Shown: positions 36,217 to 45,585 of the stretch, piece by piece
Layout: every line of letters begins with the position of its first letter
Numbering within the stretch: position 1 is the stretch's first letter
Source: Aliidiomarina taiwanensis
GTDB lineage: Bacteria; Pseudomonadota; Gammaproteobacteria; Enterobacterales; Alteromonadaceae
Direction of reading: 5' to 3'
Length of the DNA: 64,000 bases
NCBI RefSeq assembly: GCF_003987015.1
Contig: NZ_PIPQ01000001.1
Coordinates: 248,001-312,000 of the forward strand
Made by a program: the position numbers and the translations under genes
The notes under the pieces: generated by a model
The model's database searches: none
Told to the model about the DNA's origin: nothing
The model's input: only the letters and a program-made list of their open reading frames with translations

Positions 36217-36729
36217 ATGAAGAATAAGCAGAATAAACCACAACTCACTAGCGAAATCAAGTCAGTGTATATCGACCTGGATCAAGCCATGGAGCGTTTA
36301 GCATTACTTGCGGGGACGCAGCGGCCGACTGAGATTATGCGTTGGATGGGGTTGGGGAGTTCCACGTACACAAATTGGAAGCGCAACAACAGCGTGCCGT
36401 ATCGCACCATAGTGTGTACGCTCTTGGACAAAGGGATTTCGCTCGATGCATTCTTTTCCCCGAAAAGTAGGTTAAAGGTGCCTGATGAGCTGGTGCTAGC
36501 GGAGCGGTCGACACATTACGATGAGGAGTCGTACCAAGACGACATTATTCGGGCTGCCATTGAAAGCAAAAAGTTTCTTGAGCGAGCAGGGCTGCCAGAA
36601 AAAGAGCTTTATATTAAATTCTTAGTGGATATTTGGATGTTAAGTCGCGGAGAGATCTTGGCGGATCATGGTGTGCAAAACGCTTTGGTGGAGCATTTTA
36701 ACCGGCTGGAAGCAAGTGCAGCCGGTTAA
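36217..36729 (+). CDS. CI-repressor-like HTH protein without peptidase domain
   Basis: A 170-residue protein. Residues 15-75 resemble the phage CI repressor N-terminal HTH: AMERLALLAGTQRPTEIMRWMGLGSSTYTNWKRNNSVPYRTIV followed by LLDKGISLDAFF. The C-terminal 80 residues are acidic-helical and lack any S24/LexA Ser-Lys peptidase motif, so it cannot be a self-cleaving repressor. ATG 36217 matches the domain boundary and has GAGGA upstream at loose spacing; earlier in-frame starts run into the divergent gene. No other phage gene is near. Function inferred as transcriptional regulator only. Confidence 0.7.
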   Translation: MKNKQNKPQLTSEIKSVYIDLDQAMERLALLAGTQRPTEIMRWMGLGSSTYTNWKRNNSVPYRTIVCTLLDKGISLDAFFSPKSRLKVPDELVLAERSTHYDEESYQDDIIRAAIESKKFLERAGLPEKELYIKFLVDIWMLSRGEILADHGVQNALVEHFNRLEASAAG

Positions 36730-36750
36730 AGTCAAAAAAAGCCAGGGTTG

Positions 36751-37044
36751 TTAGCGTGGTAAGCGCATTTTTGGCTCTGTTGCTGGGCGGTAAAACACAG
36801 CGACTTTGCCAATCGATTGCACGAGGTTGGCTTTGGTATGCTCTACAATCGTTAAATAAATCGCTTGGCGAAGCTCCCGGTCGTCTTCAGGAACCTTTAC
36901 TTTAATTAATTCATGGTGCTCAAGTGCCAGTTCTATTTCTGCTAACACACCTTCGGTAAGACCATTGCCACCTAGCATAACCACGGGCTTTAACGGGTGT
37001 GCTGCTGATTTTAAAAACTGCTTTTGTTTGTTACTTAATTCCAT
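36751..37044 (-). CDS. yhbY: Ribosome-associated RNA-binding protein YhbY (CRM domain)
   Basis: Small CRM-domain protein linked to 50S subunit assembly. The 97 residues align end to end with E. coli Yhb[35 protein letters not shown] carries the GxxG motif. ATG 37044 has GGGAAA upstream; the in-frame extension to 37158 runs into the divergent rlmE promoter region and does not match the family. Divergent from rlmE, the usual arrangement. Confidence 0.95.
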   Translation of the reverse strand: MELSNKQKQFLKSAAHPLKPVVMLGGNGLTEGVLAEIELALEHHELIKVKVPEDDRELRQAIYLTIVEHTKANLVQSIGKVAVFYRPATEPKMRLPR

Positions 37045-37083
37045 AATTTTCCCGATAGCTTGAATTGGCCACTGCCGTCGCCG

Positions 37084-37112
37084 TTGAATTTCCTGTATTC
37101 TACCCCCATATA
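37084..37112 (+). promoter_or_regulatory. Sigma-32 heat-shock promoter of rlmE-ftsH
   Basis: TTGAAT (37084-37089), 14-nt spacer and CCCCATATA (37104-37112), a perfect match to the -10 consensus CCCCATNTA. It lies 37 bp before rlmE. The rlmE-ftsH operon is sigma-32 dependent in E. coli. Confidence 0.82.
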
Positions 37113-37149
37113 TATAAACGAACCAGTCAGAATCGGCGAGTGGAGTAAA

Positions 37150-37779
37150 ATGGGACAAAAAAAACGTTCAGCGAGCAGCCGCCGCTGGTTAAAAGAGTAC
37201 TTCTCAGACCCTTATGTTCACAAAGCGCATAAACAAGGTTTGCGGTCGCGGGCGGTATTTAAGCTGGAAGAAATTCAAAAGCGAGACCGAATACTCAAAC
37301 CAAAGCAAGTGGTGGTCGACTTAGGTGCCGCACCAGGCAGTTGGTCCCAGTATGTTGCCACCTTACAAAATGGCCAAGGGGAAGTGATTGCTTGTGACAT
37401 TTTGGAAATGGACTCGTTACCCGGTGTGGATTTTTTGCAGGGCGACTTCCGTGAAGAAGCTGTTCTAAATGCCTTGCTAACACGCATAGGTGGTGCAAAG
37501 GTAGACGTTGTGCTGTCTGACATGGCGCCCAATATGAGTGGTAATGAGTCCGTGGACATCCCGCGCTCTATGTACTTGGTAGAGCTAGCCTTAGACATGT
37601 GCAAACAAGTTTTGAAACCAAACGGCGCATTTGTCGTCAAAGTGTTCCAAGGTGAAGGGTTTGACGCCTTTTTGAAAGATGTACGTAATACTTTTACCAC
37701 AGTAAAAGTACGTAAGCCTGACTCGTCGCGAGCCCGTTCTCGTGAGGTGTATTTGGTGGCGACTGGGTACAAATTATAG
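37150..37779 (+). CDS. rlmE: 23S rRNA 2'-O-methyltransferase RlmE (FtsJ/RrmJ)
   Basis: Methylates U2552 in the 50S A-loop with S-adenosylmethionine, a late assembly step and a heat-shock protein in E. coli. The 209 residues equal E. coli RlmE. SAM-binding motif is [13 protein letters not shown], and the K-D-K-E catalytic set is seen around LKSRAVFK-type N region ([13 protein letters not shown]), SDMAPNMSG and [14 protein letters not shown] 37150 follows GGAG by 4 nt; the longer frame overlaps the promoter. ftsH follows 39 bp later. Confidence 0.97.
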   Translation: MGQKKRSASSRRWLKEYFSDPYVHKAHKQGLRSRAVFKLEEIQKRDRILKPKQVVVDLGAAPGSWSQYVATLQNGQGEVIACDILEMDSLPGVDFLQGDFREEAVLNALLTRIGGAKVDVVLSDMAPNMSGNESVDIPRSMYLVELALDMCKQVLKPNGAFVVKVFQGEGFDAFLKDVRNTFTTVKVRKPDSSRARSREVYLVATGYKL

Positions 37780-37818
37780 TACCCTAAAGTGATATTTTAG
37801 TAGCGAGAGGTAAACGCG

Positions 37819-39759
37819 TTGAGCGAAATGGCTAAGAATCTCATTCTCTGGTTGGTCATAGCAGTTGTGCTAATGAGCCTATTCCAGGGGTTTGGTCCAA
37901 GTGATACGAACACACGGTCTTATGCATACTCTGAGTTTGTCAGTGATGTAAACCGTGGTGATGTGCGTGAAGTCAGCATTAACGAAGCGCAAAAAATGAT
38001 AACAGCGACAAAGCGTAGCGGTGAAAAAGTTAATACTGTTATGCCAAGTCAAGATCCAGACTTACTGAATGAGCTGTTAACCCAAGGCAATGTCCGTGTG
38101 GTGTATGCGGAGCCAGAAAAAAGGAGTTTACTAGGCTCTATCTTTATTTCTTGGTTCCCCATGCTGCTACTTATTGGGGTGTGGATATTCTTCATGCGCC
38201 AAATGCAAGGTGGCGGTGGCAAAGGCGCGATGTCCTTTGGTAAAAGCAAAGCGCGCTTAATGGGCGAAGACCAAATTAAAACCACGCTTGCAGATGTTGC
38301 AGGTTGTGAAGAAGCCAAAGAAGAAGTTGCAGAACTAGTAGACTTCCTACGTGACCCGTCGAAGTACCAGCGTTTAGGTGGTCAAATACCGAAAGGTGTT
38401 CTGATGGTGGGACCACCGGGTACAGGTAAAACCTTGCTGGCGCGTGCGGTAGCAGGTGAAGCGAAAGTCCCTTTCTTCACTATTTCAGGTTCGGACTTTG
38501 TTGAAATGTTTGTGGGTGTGGGGGCTTCACGTGTGCGTGATATGTTCGCTCAGGCGAAAAAAGCCGCTCCGTGCATTATCTTCATTGATGAAATAGACGC
38601 AGTAGGTCGCCAACGTGGCGCAGGATTAGGTGGTGGGCACGATGAGCGTGAACAAACTCTAAACCAAATGCTAGTTGAAATGGACGGTTTTGAAGGGAAT
38701 GAAGGTATTATTGTTATTGCTGCAACAAACCGCCCAGACGTGCTAGACCCAGCGTTACTTCGTCCTGGTCGCTTTGACCGTCAAGTAACGGTTGGGCTGC
38801 CAGACGTTCGTGGCCGAGAGCAAATTTTGAAGGTACACATGCGTAAAGTACCTTTAGCAGATGACGTGGAAGCGGCACTGATAGCCCGTGGAACGCCAGG
38901 CTTCTCAGGTGCGGACCTTGCTAACTTAGTGAACGAAGCGGCCCTGTTTGCTGCGCGTGAAGGACACCGTGTTATTTCAATGGCAGAACTTGAAATGGCA
39001 AAAGATAAAATCTTAATGGGTGCCGAGCGGAAGTCTATGGTGATGTCAGAGTCTGAAAAAGAAATGACCGCTTACCATGAAGCAGGCCATGCCATTGTTG
39101 GGCGCATTGTGCCAGACCATGACCCTGTGTATAAAGTGTCCATTATTCCGCGAGGACGTGCTTTAGGTGTCACTATGTACTTGCCAGAGCAAGACCGTGT
39201 GAGCCACAGCAAGCGTCACTTAGAAAGCATGCTTTCAAGTTTGTACGGTGGCCGTATTGCCGAGCAAATCATTTATGGTGACGAGCATGTGACAACAGGC
39301 GCCTCAAATGACATTGAGCGAGCGACAGATATCGCGCGTAAGATGGTCACTCAGTGGGGCTTGTCTGAGAAAATGGGTCCTTTATTATACGCCGAAGAAG
39401 ACGATCAAGTGTTTTTAGGTCGTTCTGTTGCACAAAACAAGCAGATGTCTGACAGAACTATGGACTTAATTGATGCGGAAATTCGTGAGCTTTGTGACAG
39501 AAACTATGACCGAGCAAAAGAGATTCTCGAGCAAAACAAAGATATTCTGCATGCGATGAAAGACGCACTTATGAAATACGAGACGTTAGATGCGGCACAA
39601 ATAGACGATTTAATGGAACGTCGTCCTGTTCGTGAGCCAGCAAGTTGGCACGACAACTCGAATGACCCCTCGTCGGGCGACTCTGGCAACAAAGTTGTAA
39701 AAGATGAGAAAAAACCAGATGCCTGTTTAACAAAACCCGGTGAATCACCAGCAGGTTAA
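37819..39759 (+). CDS. ftsH: ATP-dependent zinc metalloprotease FtsH
   Basis: Membrane-anchored AAA+ protease that degrades LpxC, sigma-32 and misassembled membrane proteins. Two N-terminal transmembrane helices ([34 protein letters not shown]) flank a periplasmic domain. Walker A GPPGTGKT, Walker [12 protein letters not shown], the SRH region and zinc site HEAGH ([10 protein letters not shown]) are present. Length 646 resembles E. coli. TTG 37819 is preferred: AGAGG is 8 nt upstream, whereas ATG 37828 is 17 nt away. Confidence 0.97.
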   Translation: MSEMAKNLILWLVIAVVLMSLFQGFGPSDTNTRSYAYSEFVSDVNRGDVREVSINEAQKMITATKRSGEKVNTVMPSQDPDLLNELLTQGNVRVVYAEPEKRSLLGSIFISWFPMLLLIGVWIFFMRQMQGGGGKGAMSFGKSKARLMGEDQIKTTLADVAGCEEAKEEVAELVDFLRDPSKYQRLGGQIPKGVLMVGPPGTGKTLLARAVAGEAKVPFFTISGSDFVEMFVGVGASRVRDMFAQAKKAAPCIIFIDEIDAVGRQRGAGLGGGHDEREQTLNQMLVEMDGFEGNEGIIVIAATNRPDVLDPALLRPGRFDRQVTVGLPDVRGREQILKVHMRKVPLADDVEAALIARGTPGFSGADLANLVNEAALFAAREGHRVISMAELEMAKDKILMGAERKSMVMSESEKEMTAYHEAGHAIVGRIVPDHDPVYKVSIIPRGRALGVTMYLPEQDRVSHSKRHLESMLSSLYGGRIAEQIIYGDEHVTTGASNDIERATDIARKMVTQWGLSEKMGPLLYAEEDDQVFLGRSVAQNKQMSDRTMDLIDAEIRELCDRNYDRAKEILEQNKDILHAMKDALMKYETLDAAQIDDLMERRPVREPASWHDNSNDPSSGDSGNKVVKDEKKPDACLTKPGESPAG

Positions 39760-39763
39760 CGTT

Positions 39764-39793
39764 AAAATACCCCGCAAGTCGGGGTATTTTTTT
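39764..39793 (+). terminator. Intrinsic terminator after ftsH
   Basis: Eleven-bp stem AAAATACCCCG/CGGGGTATTTT with a 5-nt loop and further T. folP begins 38 bp later with no visible promoter between, so part of the transcription must read through. Confidence 0.9.
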
Positions 39794-39830
39794 GCTTCTT
39801 TTTTTAACCCATGCAGCGGAGTCACAAACC

Positions 39831-40655
39831 ATGCCAGGTCCTACTTTGCCCATAGAGGTGATGGGTATTCTCAATGTAACGCCAGATTCCTTTTCCGATG
39901 GCGGTCAATTCAATAATATAGATACAGCCTTGCTTCAAGCCGAACAAATGGTGGCTGATGGCGCCCATTGGCTGGACATAGGGGGGGAGTCAACGCGTCC
40001 AGGTGCCTCTGAAGTGTCAGTTCAGGAGGAGCTGGATCGCGTGATCCCAGTGATTGAGCGTATTCGAACTCAGCTTGACGTTAAAGTGTCCGTTGACACA
40101 AGCAAAGCCCATGTCATGACGGAAGCTGTGTCTGCTGGTGCTCATATGATCAATGACATTCGTGCACTGCAGGAGCCGGGTGCGCTAACCGCGGCGGCAG
40201 CAGCTGGCGTGAAGGTGTGCCTGATGCATATGCAAGGCCAACCCAGAACGATGCAAGCAGACCCGCACTACGAAGATGTCGTGGCAGATATTGTGGACTT
40301 TTTTCAGCAGCGTATTCAGCAATGTGAAGCTGCTGGTATACAAAAAAGTCAACTTTTAATTGACCCAGGCTTTGGCTTTGGCAAAACATTAAGGCACAAT
40401 TACCAACTTTTACAGCGTTTAAGTGCCTTTCACCAACTTGAGCTGCCGCTACTTGTGGGTATGTCGCGTAAGTCGATGTTGGGTAAAGTAACAGGGAAAG
40501 GTGTAAATGAGCGCCTTGCAGCAAGTGTTGCAGCGGCGACCATAGCCGCTTTAAAAGGTGCGCACATTATACGAGTACACGATGTGGCTGAGACCATGGA
40601 TGCAGTAAATATTGTTACTGCCACGTTAACAGGAGATTATAAAGCACATGGGTAA
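39831..40655 (+). CDS. folP: Dihydropteroate synthase FolP
   Basis: Condenses p-aminobenzoate with dihydropterin pyrophosphate in folate synthesis; the sulfonamide target. Family motifs are [55 protein letters not shown] and MSRKSM. ATG 39831 gives 274 residues with GCGGAG 9 nt upstream; an upstream in-frame TTG starts in the ftsH terminator. The 3' end overlaps glmM by 8 nt. Confidence 0.95.
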   Translation: MPGPTLPIEVMGILNVTPDSFSDGGQFNNIDTALLQAEQMVADGAHWLDIGGESTRPGASEVSVQEELDRVIPVIERIRTQLDVKVSVDTSKAHVMTEAVSAGAHMINDIRALQEPGALTAAAAAGVKVCLMHMQGQPRTMQADPHYEDVVADIVDFFQQRIQQCEAAGIQKSQLLIDPGFGFGKTLRHNYQLLQRLSAFHQLELPLLVGMSRKSMLGKVTGKGVNERLAASVAAATIAALKGAHIIRVHDVAETMDAVNIVTATLTGDYKAHG

Positions 40656-41985
40656 ATATTTTGGAACAGACGGCATACGCGGCCATGTGGGCGAGTCGCC
40701 TATAACACCTGAGTTCGTTCTTAAGTTAGGTTGGGCCGCAGGTAAAACCTTTGCTGCAAAAGGGAACACCAAAGTACTCATAGGTAAAGACACACGTATT
40801 TCAGGTTATATGCTGGAGTCTGCTTTAGAAGCAGGCTTCGCAGCAGCTGGGGTGAATGTCGGCTTTTTAGGTCCTATGCCGACTCCGGGCATTGCTTACA
40901 TTACCAGTACGTTCCGAGCAGCTGCAGGGATTGTTATTAGCGCCTCACATAACCCTTATTATGACAACGGTATTAAGTTCTTTTCTGACGTTGGTTTTAA
41001 GCTATCAGACGAAATGGAAGCGGCCATTGAAAACCTGATAGATCAACCTATGGACTGTGTGTCTTCAGAGAAGCTAGGTCGAGCGACGCGCATTATTGAC
41101 GCCAGTGGTCGTTACATAGAGTTTTGTAAAAGCATATTCCCTTCAGAACTTTCCTTACGTGGATTAAAGATAGTTGTGGACTGTGCCAACGGTGCAACCT
41201 ACCAAATAGCGCCCAATGTCTTTAGGGAGCTAGGTGCAGAAGTTATTACCGTGGCCGCGGAGCCTAATGGCTTAAATATTAACGCCGGGTGCGGTGCTAC
41301 AGACACCAAACTACTTGCCAAGAAAGTGCTTGAACACAAAGCTGATATAGGTTTGGCTTTTGACGGCGATGGCGACCGTATTATGATTATCGACGAAAAA
41401 GGGGTCGAAATTGACGGTGATGAAATTGTTTTCGCCTTGGCGAAACAATTATTGACCGCCGGCCAATTGGAAGGTGGAGTGGTTGGGACTCAAATGAGCA
41501 ACATGGGTTTAGAAGTTGCTCTGGAAAAGTTAGGCGTTCCCTTTGTACGAAGCAAAGTGGGTGACCGCCATGTTATGGAAGCTTTGAATGAACGTCGCTG
41601 GTTATTGGGTGGCGAAAACTCGGGTCATGTCATCAACCTGCGATATCACACCACAGGCGACGGTATTTTAGCAGCCCTACAGTTTTTAACAGCGATGGTG
41701 CGCAGTAACTCGAAGCCAAGTGAACTGTTAGACGGCATGGTCAAGTTCCCACAAGTGCTAGTGAATGTGCGGTACGAAGCGGGAACCCAACCGGAACAAG
41801 CTGACAACGTTCTTTCAGCTGTCGCAGAAGTAGAACGTGCCCTTGGAAAAGAAGGGCGCGTCTTGCTAAGGAAGTCAGGAACTGAACCTTTAATTCGTGT
41901 TATGGTTGAGGGCCGAGATGAAGCGAAAGTACGTGCGTTTGCTCAAGAAATCGCTCAAGAAGTTGAAGCGGTGAGCACGGAATAG
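40648..41985 (+). CDS. glmM: Phosphoglucosamine mutase GlmM
   Basis: Converts glucosamine-6-phosphate to glucosamine-1-phosphate for peptidoglycan and LPS precursors. The 445 residues match E. coli. The phosphoserine loop is [13 protein letters not shown] with active S100; metal loop DGDGDRIM and the substrate loop GGENSGH are present. It overlaps folP by 8 nt as in E. coli folP-glmM, with AGGAGA upstream. A 103-bp gap to tpiA follows. Confidence 0.98.
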   Translation: MGKYFGTDGIRGHVGESPITPEFVLKLGWAAGKTFAAKGNTKVLIGKDTRISGYMLESALEAGFAAAGVNVGFLGPMPTPGIAYITSTFRAAAGIVISASHNPYYDNGIKFFSDVGFKLSDEMEAAIENLIDQPMDCVSSEKLGRATRIIDASGRYIEFCKSIFPSELSLRGLKIVVDCANGATYQIAPNVFRELGAEVITVAAEPNGLNINAGCGATDTKLLAKKVLEHKADIGLAFDGDGDRIMIIDEKGVEIDGDEIVFALAKQLLTAGQLEGGVVGTQMSNMGLEVALEKLGVPFVRSKVGDRHVMEALNERRWLLGGENSGHVINLRYHTTGDGILAALQFLTAMVRSNSKPSELLDGMVKFPQVLVNVRYEAGTQPEQADNVLSAVAEVERALGKEGRVLLRKSGTEPLIRVMVEGRDEAKVRAFAQEIAQEVEAVSTE

Positions 41986-42088
41986 CCAATCGGTTGGTAA
42001 ATGGCAAAATTGTTGGCGCAGAAGCTTGTATCAACGCAGGATGTTCGGTACTATCTGCGCCGCTTGATGAATAGGTGAGGAGGCCAGT

Positions 42089-42826
42089 GTGCGCCAAAAC
42101 TTGGTGATAGCCAATTGGAAGCTGAACGGTAGTATGGATTTGATAGCAGAGTTCGCCCAAGGCTGGGATACTCTGGTTAGTGCAAATACTGACGCTGTTT
42201 TATGCCCCCCGGCTGTATTCCTTGCCGCAGCAAAGGATAAATATCCTAAGCTGGTTTTCGGTGCGCAAACAAGCAGTGCTTACCATGAAGGTGCGTACAC
42301 AGGTGAACTAGCCGCTAGCATGTTGCGTACAGTGGGTGCTCAGTATGTGTTAGTAGGTCATTCAGAGCGGCGCGCTATATTTGGTGAAACAAACCAGGTT
42401 GTCGCAGACAAGATTGTTGCAGCGCAAGAAGCTGATTTAATACCCGTGTTATGCGTAGGTGAAACAGCAGATGAGCGCAATGAACAGCGAACCGAACAGG
42501 TTATTTTGCAGCAGCTCGAAGAAGGCTTAGCAAATGCAGATTTAACCCGACTTGTTATTGCTTATGAGCCAGTTTGGGCAATAGGCACTGGCTTGACGGC
42601 AAGCCCCGAACAAGCACAAGAAATTCATAAGCTTATTCGTGGTTGGGTAGCGCAAAAGAATGCTACCGTTGCAGAACAAATACAGCTACTTTATGGTGGT
42701 AGCGTAAAACCAGCGAATGCAGCTGAGTTGTTCCAGCAAGCAGATATAGATGGTGGTCTGATTGGCGGTGCAAGTTTAAAGCTGGAACAGTTTCAAGCCA
42801 TTTGTATGGCAGCACAGGAAATATAA
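42089..42826 (+). CDS. tpiA: Triosephosphate isomerase TpiA
   Basis: Interconverts dihydroxyacetone phosphate and glyceraldehyde-3-phosphate in glycolysis. Motifs: N-terminal VIANWKLNG with catalytic lysine, VGHSERR with histidine, VIAYEPVWAIGTG with the catalytic glutamate and LLYGGSVKPAN phosphate loop. Length 245 is somewhat below E. coli (255). The GTG start 42089 lies 5 nt after AGGAGG. tpiA next to glmM and secG is common in Pseudomonas and Alteromonadales. Confidence 0.97.
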   Translation: MRQNLVIANWKLNGSMDLIAEFAQGWDTLVSANTDAVLCPPAVFLAAAKDKYPKLVFGAQTSSAYHEGAYTGELAASMLRTVGAQYVLVGHSERRAIFGETNQVVADKIVAAQEADLIPVLCVGETADERNEQRTEQVILQQLEEGLANADLTRLVIAYEPVWAIGTGLTASPEQAQEIHKLIRGWVAQKNATVAEQIQLLYGGSVKPANAAELFQQADIDGGLIGGASLKLEQFQAICMAAQEI

Positions 42827-42829
42827 GTT

Positions 42830-43141
42830 ATGTATGAGAGTTTGCTCGTAATTTACTTAGTAATTGCCATCGCATTAATTGCGTTGATATTGCTACAAAA
42901 AGGAAAAGGCGCAGAAATGGGTGCAGCCTTTGGTTCGGGAGCTTCCAACACTGTGTTTGGTGCAACCGGCTCAGGTAATTTCCTAACACGCTTAACCGCA
43001 ATATTTGCAGTCAGTTTCTTTTTGTTAAGCTTAATCTTAGGTAACTTCGCAGCACAACAAGGTGCAGACACAAAAGGTGACTTAAACCTAATGTCAGACG
43101 AAGTAGTGGAACAGCCGATTCTTCCACCAGGAGAAGGTTAA
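42830..43141 (+). CDS. secG: Preprotein translocase subunit SecG
   Basis: Small inner-membrane subunit of SecYEG that helps SecA-driven export. Two transmembrane helices (LLVIYLVIAIALIALILLQ and LTAIFAVSFFLLSLILGNF) flank the conserved loop KGKGAEMGAAFGSGASNTVFGA. Length 103 is near E. coli (110). It starts 3 nt after the tpiA stop and is followed 14 bp later by tRNA-Leu, the E. coli secG-leuU order. Confidence 0.97.
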   Translation: MYESLLVIYLVIAIALIALILLQKGKGAEMGAAFGSGASNTVFGATGSGNFLTRLTAIFAVSFFLLSLILGNFAAQQGADTKGDLNLMSDEVVEQPILPPGEG

Positions 43142-43155
43142 GTTAAACACATTTT

Positions 43156-43242
43156 GCCGAAGTGGTGGAATTGGTAGACACGCCACCTTGAGGGGGTGGT
43201 GCTCTAACGGGCGTACGAGTTCAAATCTCGTCTTCGGCACCA
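43156..43242 (+). tRNA. leuU: tRNA-Leu (anticodon GAG)
   Basis: An 87-nt class II tRNA. Acceptor GCCGAAG pairs with CTTCGGC, followed by discriminator A and encoded CCA. The anticodon arm CCACC-TTGAGGG-GGTGG gives anticodon GAG, which reads CUC/CUU. A long variable arm and T loop TTCAAAT are present. It follows secG as leuU does in E. coli and is likely cotranscribed with it. Confidence 0.97.
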
Positions 43243-43296
43243 ATTAAAATGCAGTATAAGTTTGGTTAAAATACGCTTTAATTACTGTCTATTAGG

Positions 43297-43325
43297 TTGT
43301 AACTCATAGCGATTTCCCTTATAAT
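43297..43325 (+). promoter_or_regulatory. Strong sigma-70 promoter of tRNA-fMet/rimP-nusA-infB operon
   Basis: TTGTAA (43297-43302), 17-nt spacer and perfect TATAAT (43320-43325). Predicted start about 8 nt before the tRNA. It is the main promoter candidate for the whole metY-rimP-nusA-infB unit. Confidence 0.82.
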
Positions 43326-43339
43326 GCATGTCATTCGGA

Positions 43340-43416
<77 letters not shown>

Positions 43417-43418
43417 GT

Positions 43419-43460
43419 TCGAGTTCAGTTGAATTGTGTTTAGCCACATAATGAACTCGA
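43419..43460 (+). other. Stem-loop immediately after tRNA-fMet
   Basis: TCGAGTTCA (43419-43427) pairs with TGAACTCGA (43452-43460), 9 bp with a 24-nt loop. It could fold the precursor 3' trailer or be an RNase processing site. Confidence 0.45.
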
Positions 43461-43483
43461 GTCGACAGGCTCCTTATAGTTGT

Positions 43484-43509
43484 AAGCCCCGACTTGAACG
43501 GGGCTTTTT
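43484..43509 (+). terminator. First intrinsic terminator between tRNA-fMet and rimP
   Basis: Eight-bp stem AAGCCCCG/CGGGGCTT with a 7-nt loop and five T. Placed 68 nt after the tRNA. Confidence 0.85.
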
Positions 43510-43549
43510 GCTATTTACGCTGCGGCTCTTATTTGCTGATATTTGAACT

Positions 43550-43570
43550 GGGCTTTTTAGCCCTTTTTTT
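43550..43570 (+). terminator. Second intrinsic terminator directly before rimP
   Basis: GGGCT/AGCCC with a TTTT loop followed by seven T. The rimP Shine-Dalgarno GGAGG begins at 43577, so rimP must be expressed by read-through of both terminators. The stem is short (5 bp). Confidence 0.65.
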
Positions 43571-43586
43571 GTTTTTGGAGGTTGCC

Positions 43587-44045
43587 TTGGCAACATTGGT
43601 AGAACGTTTAACAGACATTATTGAACCTGCTGTAGCAGCTGCTGGTTTCGAACTCTTAGGCGTTGAGTTAGTACGTGCTGGCCATGACACCACACTACGG
43701 CTATATATAGATCATGAAAATGGTATTACTGTGGACGACTGCGCCCTAGTGAGTAACCAGGTTGGCGCGGTACTGGATGTGGAAGACCCTATCAGTGTTG
43801 AGTATAACCTTGAGGTTTCCTCGCCAGGTGCAGACCGCCCGCTATTTAAACTAGCACATTACGAACAACTCTTAGGTGAGAAAATTTCGGTGCAACTACA
43901 AACACCTGTTTCAAACCGACGCAAATTAACTGGCGAACTAGCTGCTGTGGAAGGTGAAACAATTACCTTTATAGTGGATGGAAACCCATTCCCTGTTGCT
44001 TTCAGCAAAATTAAGAAAGCGAATTTAGTACCGAACTTTGATTAA
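43587..44045 (+). CDS. rimP: Ribosome maturation factor RimP
   Basis: Needed for 30S maturation. The 152 residues match E. coli RimP (150), with the signatures [36 protein letters not shown] and [12 protein letters not shown] select the rare TTG at 43587 because GGAGG lies 5 nt upstream and the N terminus ([15 protein letters not shown]) aligns with the family; the longer frame reaches into the terminators. First protein gene of the nusA operon. Confidence 0.95.
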   Translation: MATLVERLTDIIEPAVAAAGFELLGVELVRAGHDTTLRLYIDHENGITVDDCALVSNQVGAVLDVEDPISVEYNLEVSSPGADRPLFKLAHYEQLLGEKISVQLQTPVSNRRKLTGELAAVEGETITFIVDGNPFPVAFSKIKKANLVPNFD

Positions 44046-44059
44046 AACGAGGCAAAGGC

Positions 44060-45580
44060 ATGAATAGAGAAATTTTGCTAGTTGCAGAAGCGGTTTCAAA
44101 CGAGAAGGGTGTTCCTCGTGAGAAAATATTTGAGGCCCTTGAAATAGCTATAGCAACAGCGACTCGTAAAAAATATGAAGGCGACATTGACGTGCGTGTT
44201 GCGATCGATCGCCAAACAGGTGGCTTTGAAACATTCCGCCGCTGGCAGGTTGTTGCTGACCCAGAAGTGAATGAAAGCTTAGAAAACCCTTATGCGCAAA
44301 TTTCACTGTCTGCAGCGCAAATAGACGACCCTGACATTCAGCCGGGCGATTATATTGAAGACCAAATTGAGTCGATTGAGTTTGACCGTATTACCACTCA
44401 AACAGCGAAACAGGTTATTTTCCAAAAGGTACGCGAAGCTGAGCGTGCACAGGTCGTAGAGCAGTACGAAGATAAAGTTGGTGAGTTGGTCAATGCGATT
44501 GTTAAGAAGACTTCTCGCGACAATATTATTTTAGACTTAGGTGCTAACGCAGAAGCCGTTATGTTCCGCGACGAAATGTTACCACGCGAAAACTATCGCC
44601 CAGGTGACCGTGTTCGTGGTCTATTATTTGATGTGCGTCCAGAAGCACGCGGTGCTCAGCTATTTGTAAGCCGGACCAACCCAGACTTCTTGATCGAACT
44701 ATTCCGCATTGAAGTGCCAGAAATTGGCGAAGAAATGATTGAAGTGAAAGGTGCAGCTCGTGACCCGGGCTCGCGTGCGAAAATTGCAGTGAAGTCGAAT
44801 GACCGTCGAATTGACCCGGTTGGCGCTTGTGTTGGTATGCGTGGTGCTCGTGTACAAGCTGTTTCGAGTGAGCTAGGTGGCGAGCGCGTTGATATTGTGC
44901 TTTGGGACGACAACCCAGCGCAGTTTGTCATCAATGCTATGGCTCCGGCAGAAGTGGTTTCTATTGTGATGGATGAAGAGTCCCACACAATGGATATAGC
45001 TGTAGAAGAGGGCAATTTAGCACAAGCCATTGGACGCAACGGTCAAAACGTTCGTTTAGCAAGCCAGCTGACAGGTTGGGAGTTAAATGTAATGACCATT
45101 ACAGACTTTAATGCACGTAATGAAGCCGAGTCAGAGCGTTTAATGAAGCTCTTCACAACAGGTTTAGATATTGACGATGACTTTGCTGGCTTATTGATTG
45201 AAGAAGGCTTTTCCTCACTGGAGGAAGTGGCCTATGTTCCTGCAGCAGAGCTACTTGCAATCGACGGTCTAAACGAAGAAATTGTTGAAGAATTACGTAC
45301 TCGAGCCCGTGAATATTTAGCAGAAAACCCTTCTGCTGCTGAAGGTGGAGCCGACGCAGAACCGGATGAGACGCTACTAAACCTAGACGGCCTTGAGCGT
45401 GAACTTGCCTTCGCACTAGCAGCGAAAGGGGTGCGAACCCTAGAAGAGCTTGCGGAACAAGGCACAGATGATTTATCAGACATAGAGTCGTTGGACCCAG
45501 AGCGTGCTGCAGAACTTATTATGCAAGCCCGTAACATTTGCTGGTTCAGCGAAGAACAAGACAATACGAGTGAGGTGTAA
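44060..45580 (+). CDS. nusA: Transcription termination/antitermination factor NusA
   Basis: RNA polymerase-associated factor in pausing, termination and antitermination. Order: N-terminal RNAP-binding domain ([28 protein letters not shown]), S1 domain around 135-200, KH1 and KH2 ([32 protein letters not shown]) and two acidic C-terminal helix-hairpin repeats (about 370-420 and 440-495). Length 506 against 495 in E. coli. It probably feeds back on the two upstream terminators, as NusA does in E. coli. Confidence 0.98.
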   Translation: MNREILLVAEAVSNEKGVPREKIFEALEIAIATATRKKYEGDIDVRVAIDRQTGGFETFRRWQVVADPEVNESLENPYAQISLSAAQIDDPDIQPGDYIEDQIESIEFDRITTQTAKQVIFQKVREAERAQVVEQYEDKVGELVNAIVKKTSRDNIILDLGANAEAVMFRDEMLPRENYRPGDRVRGLLFDVRPEARGAQLFVSRTNPDFLIELFRIEVPEIGEEMIEVKGAARDPGSRAKIAVKSNDRRIDPVGACVGMRGARVQAVSSELGGERVDIVLWDDNPAQFVINAMAPAEVVSIVMDEESHTMDIAVEEGNLAQAIGRNGQNVRLASQLTGWELNVMTITDFNARNEAESERLMKLFTTGLDIDDDFAGLLIEEGFSSLEEVAYVPAAELLAIDGLNEEIVEELRTRAREYLAENPSAAEGGADAEPDETLLNLDGLERELAFALAAKGVRTLEELAEQGTDDLSDIESLDPERAAELIMQARNICWFSEEQDNTSEV

Positions 45581-45585
45581 TTTAG

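Noticed and set aside
36700-36727. Inverted repeat AACCGGCT/AGCCGGTT at the end of the CI-like gene as a terminator
   Set aside because: It lies within the coding end and has no T-run in either direction.
35860-36729. Prophage or genomic island
   Set aside because: Only two small regulators are present; no integrase, structural gene, attachment repeat or tRNA insertion is seen.
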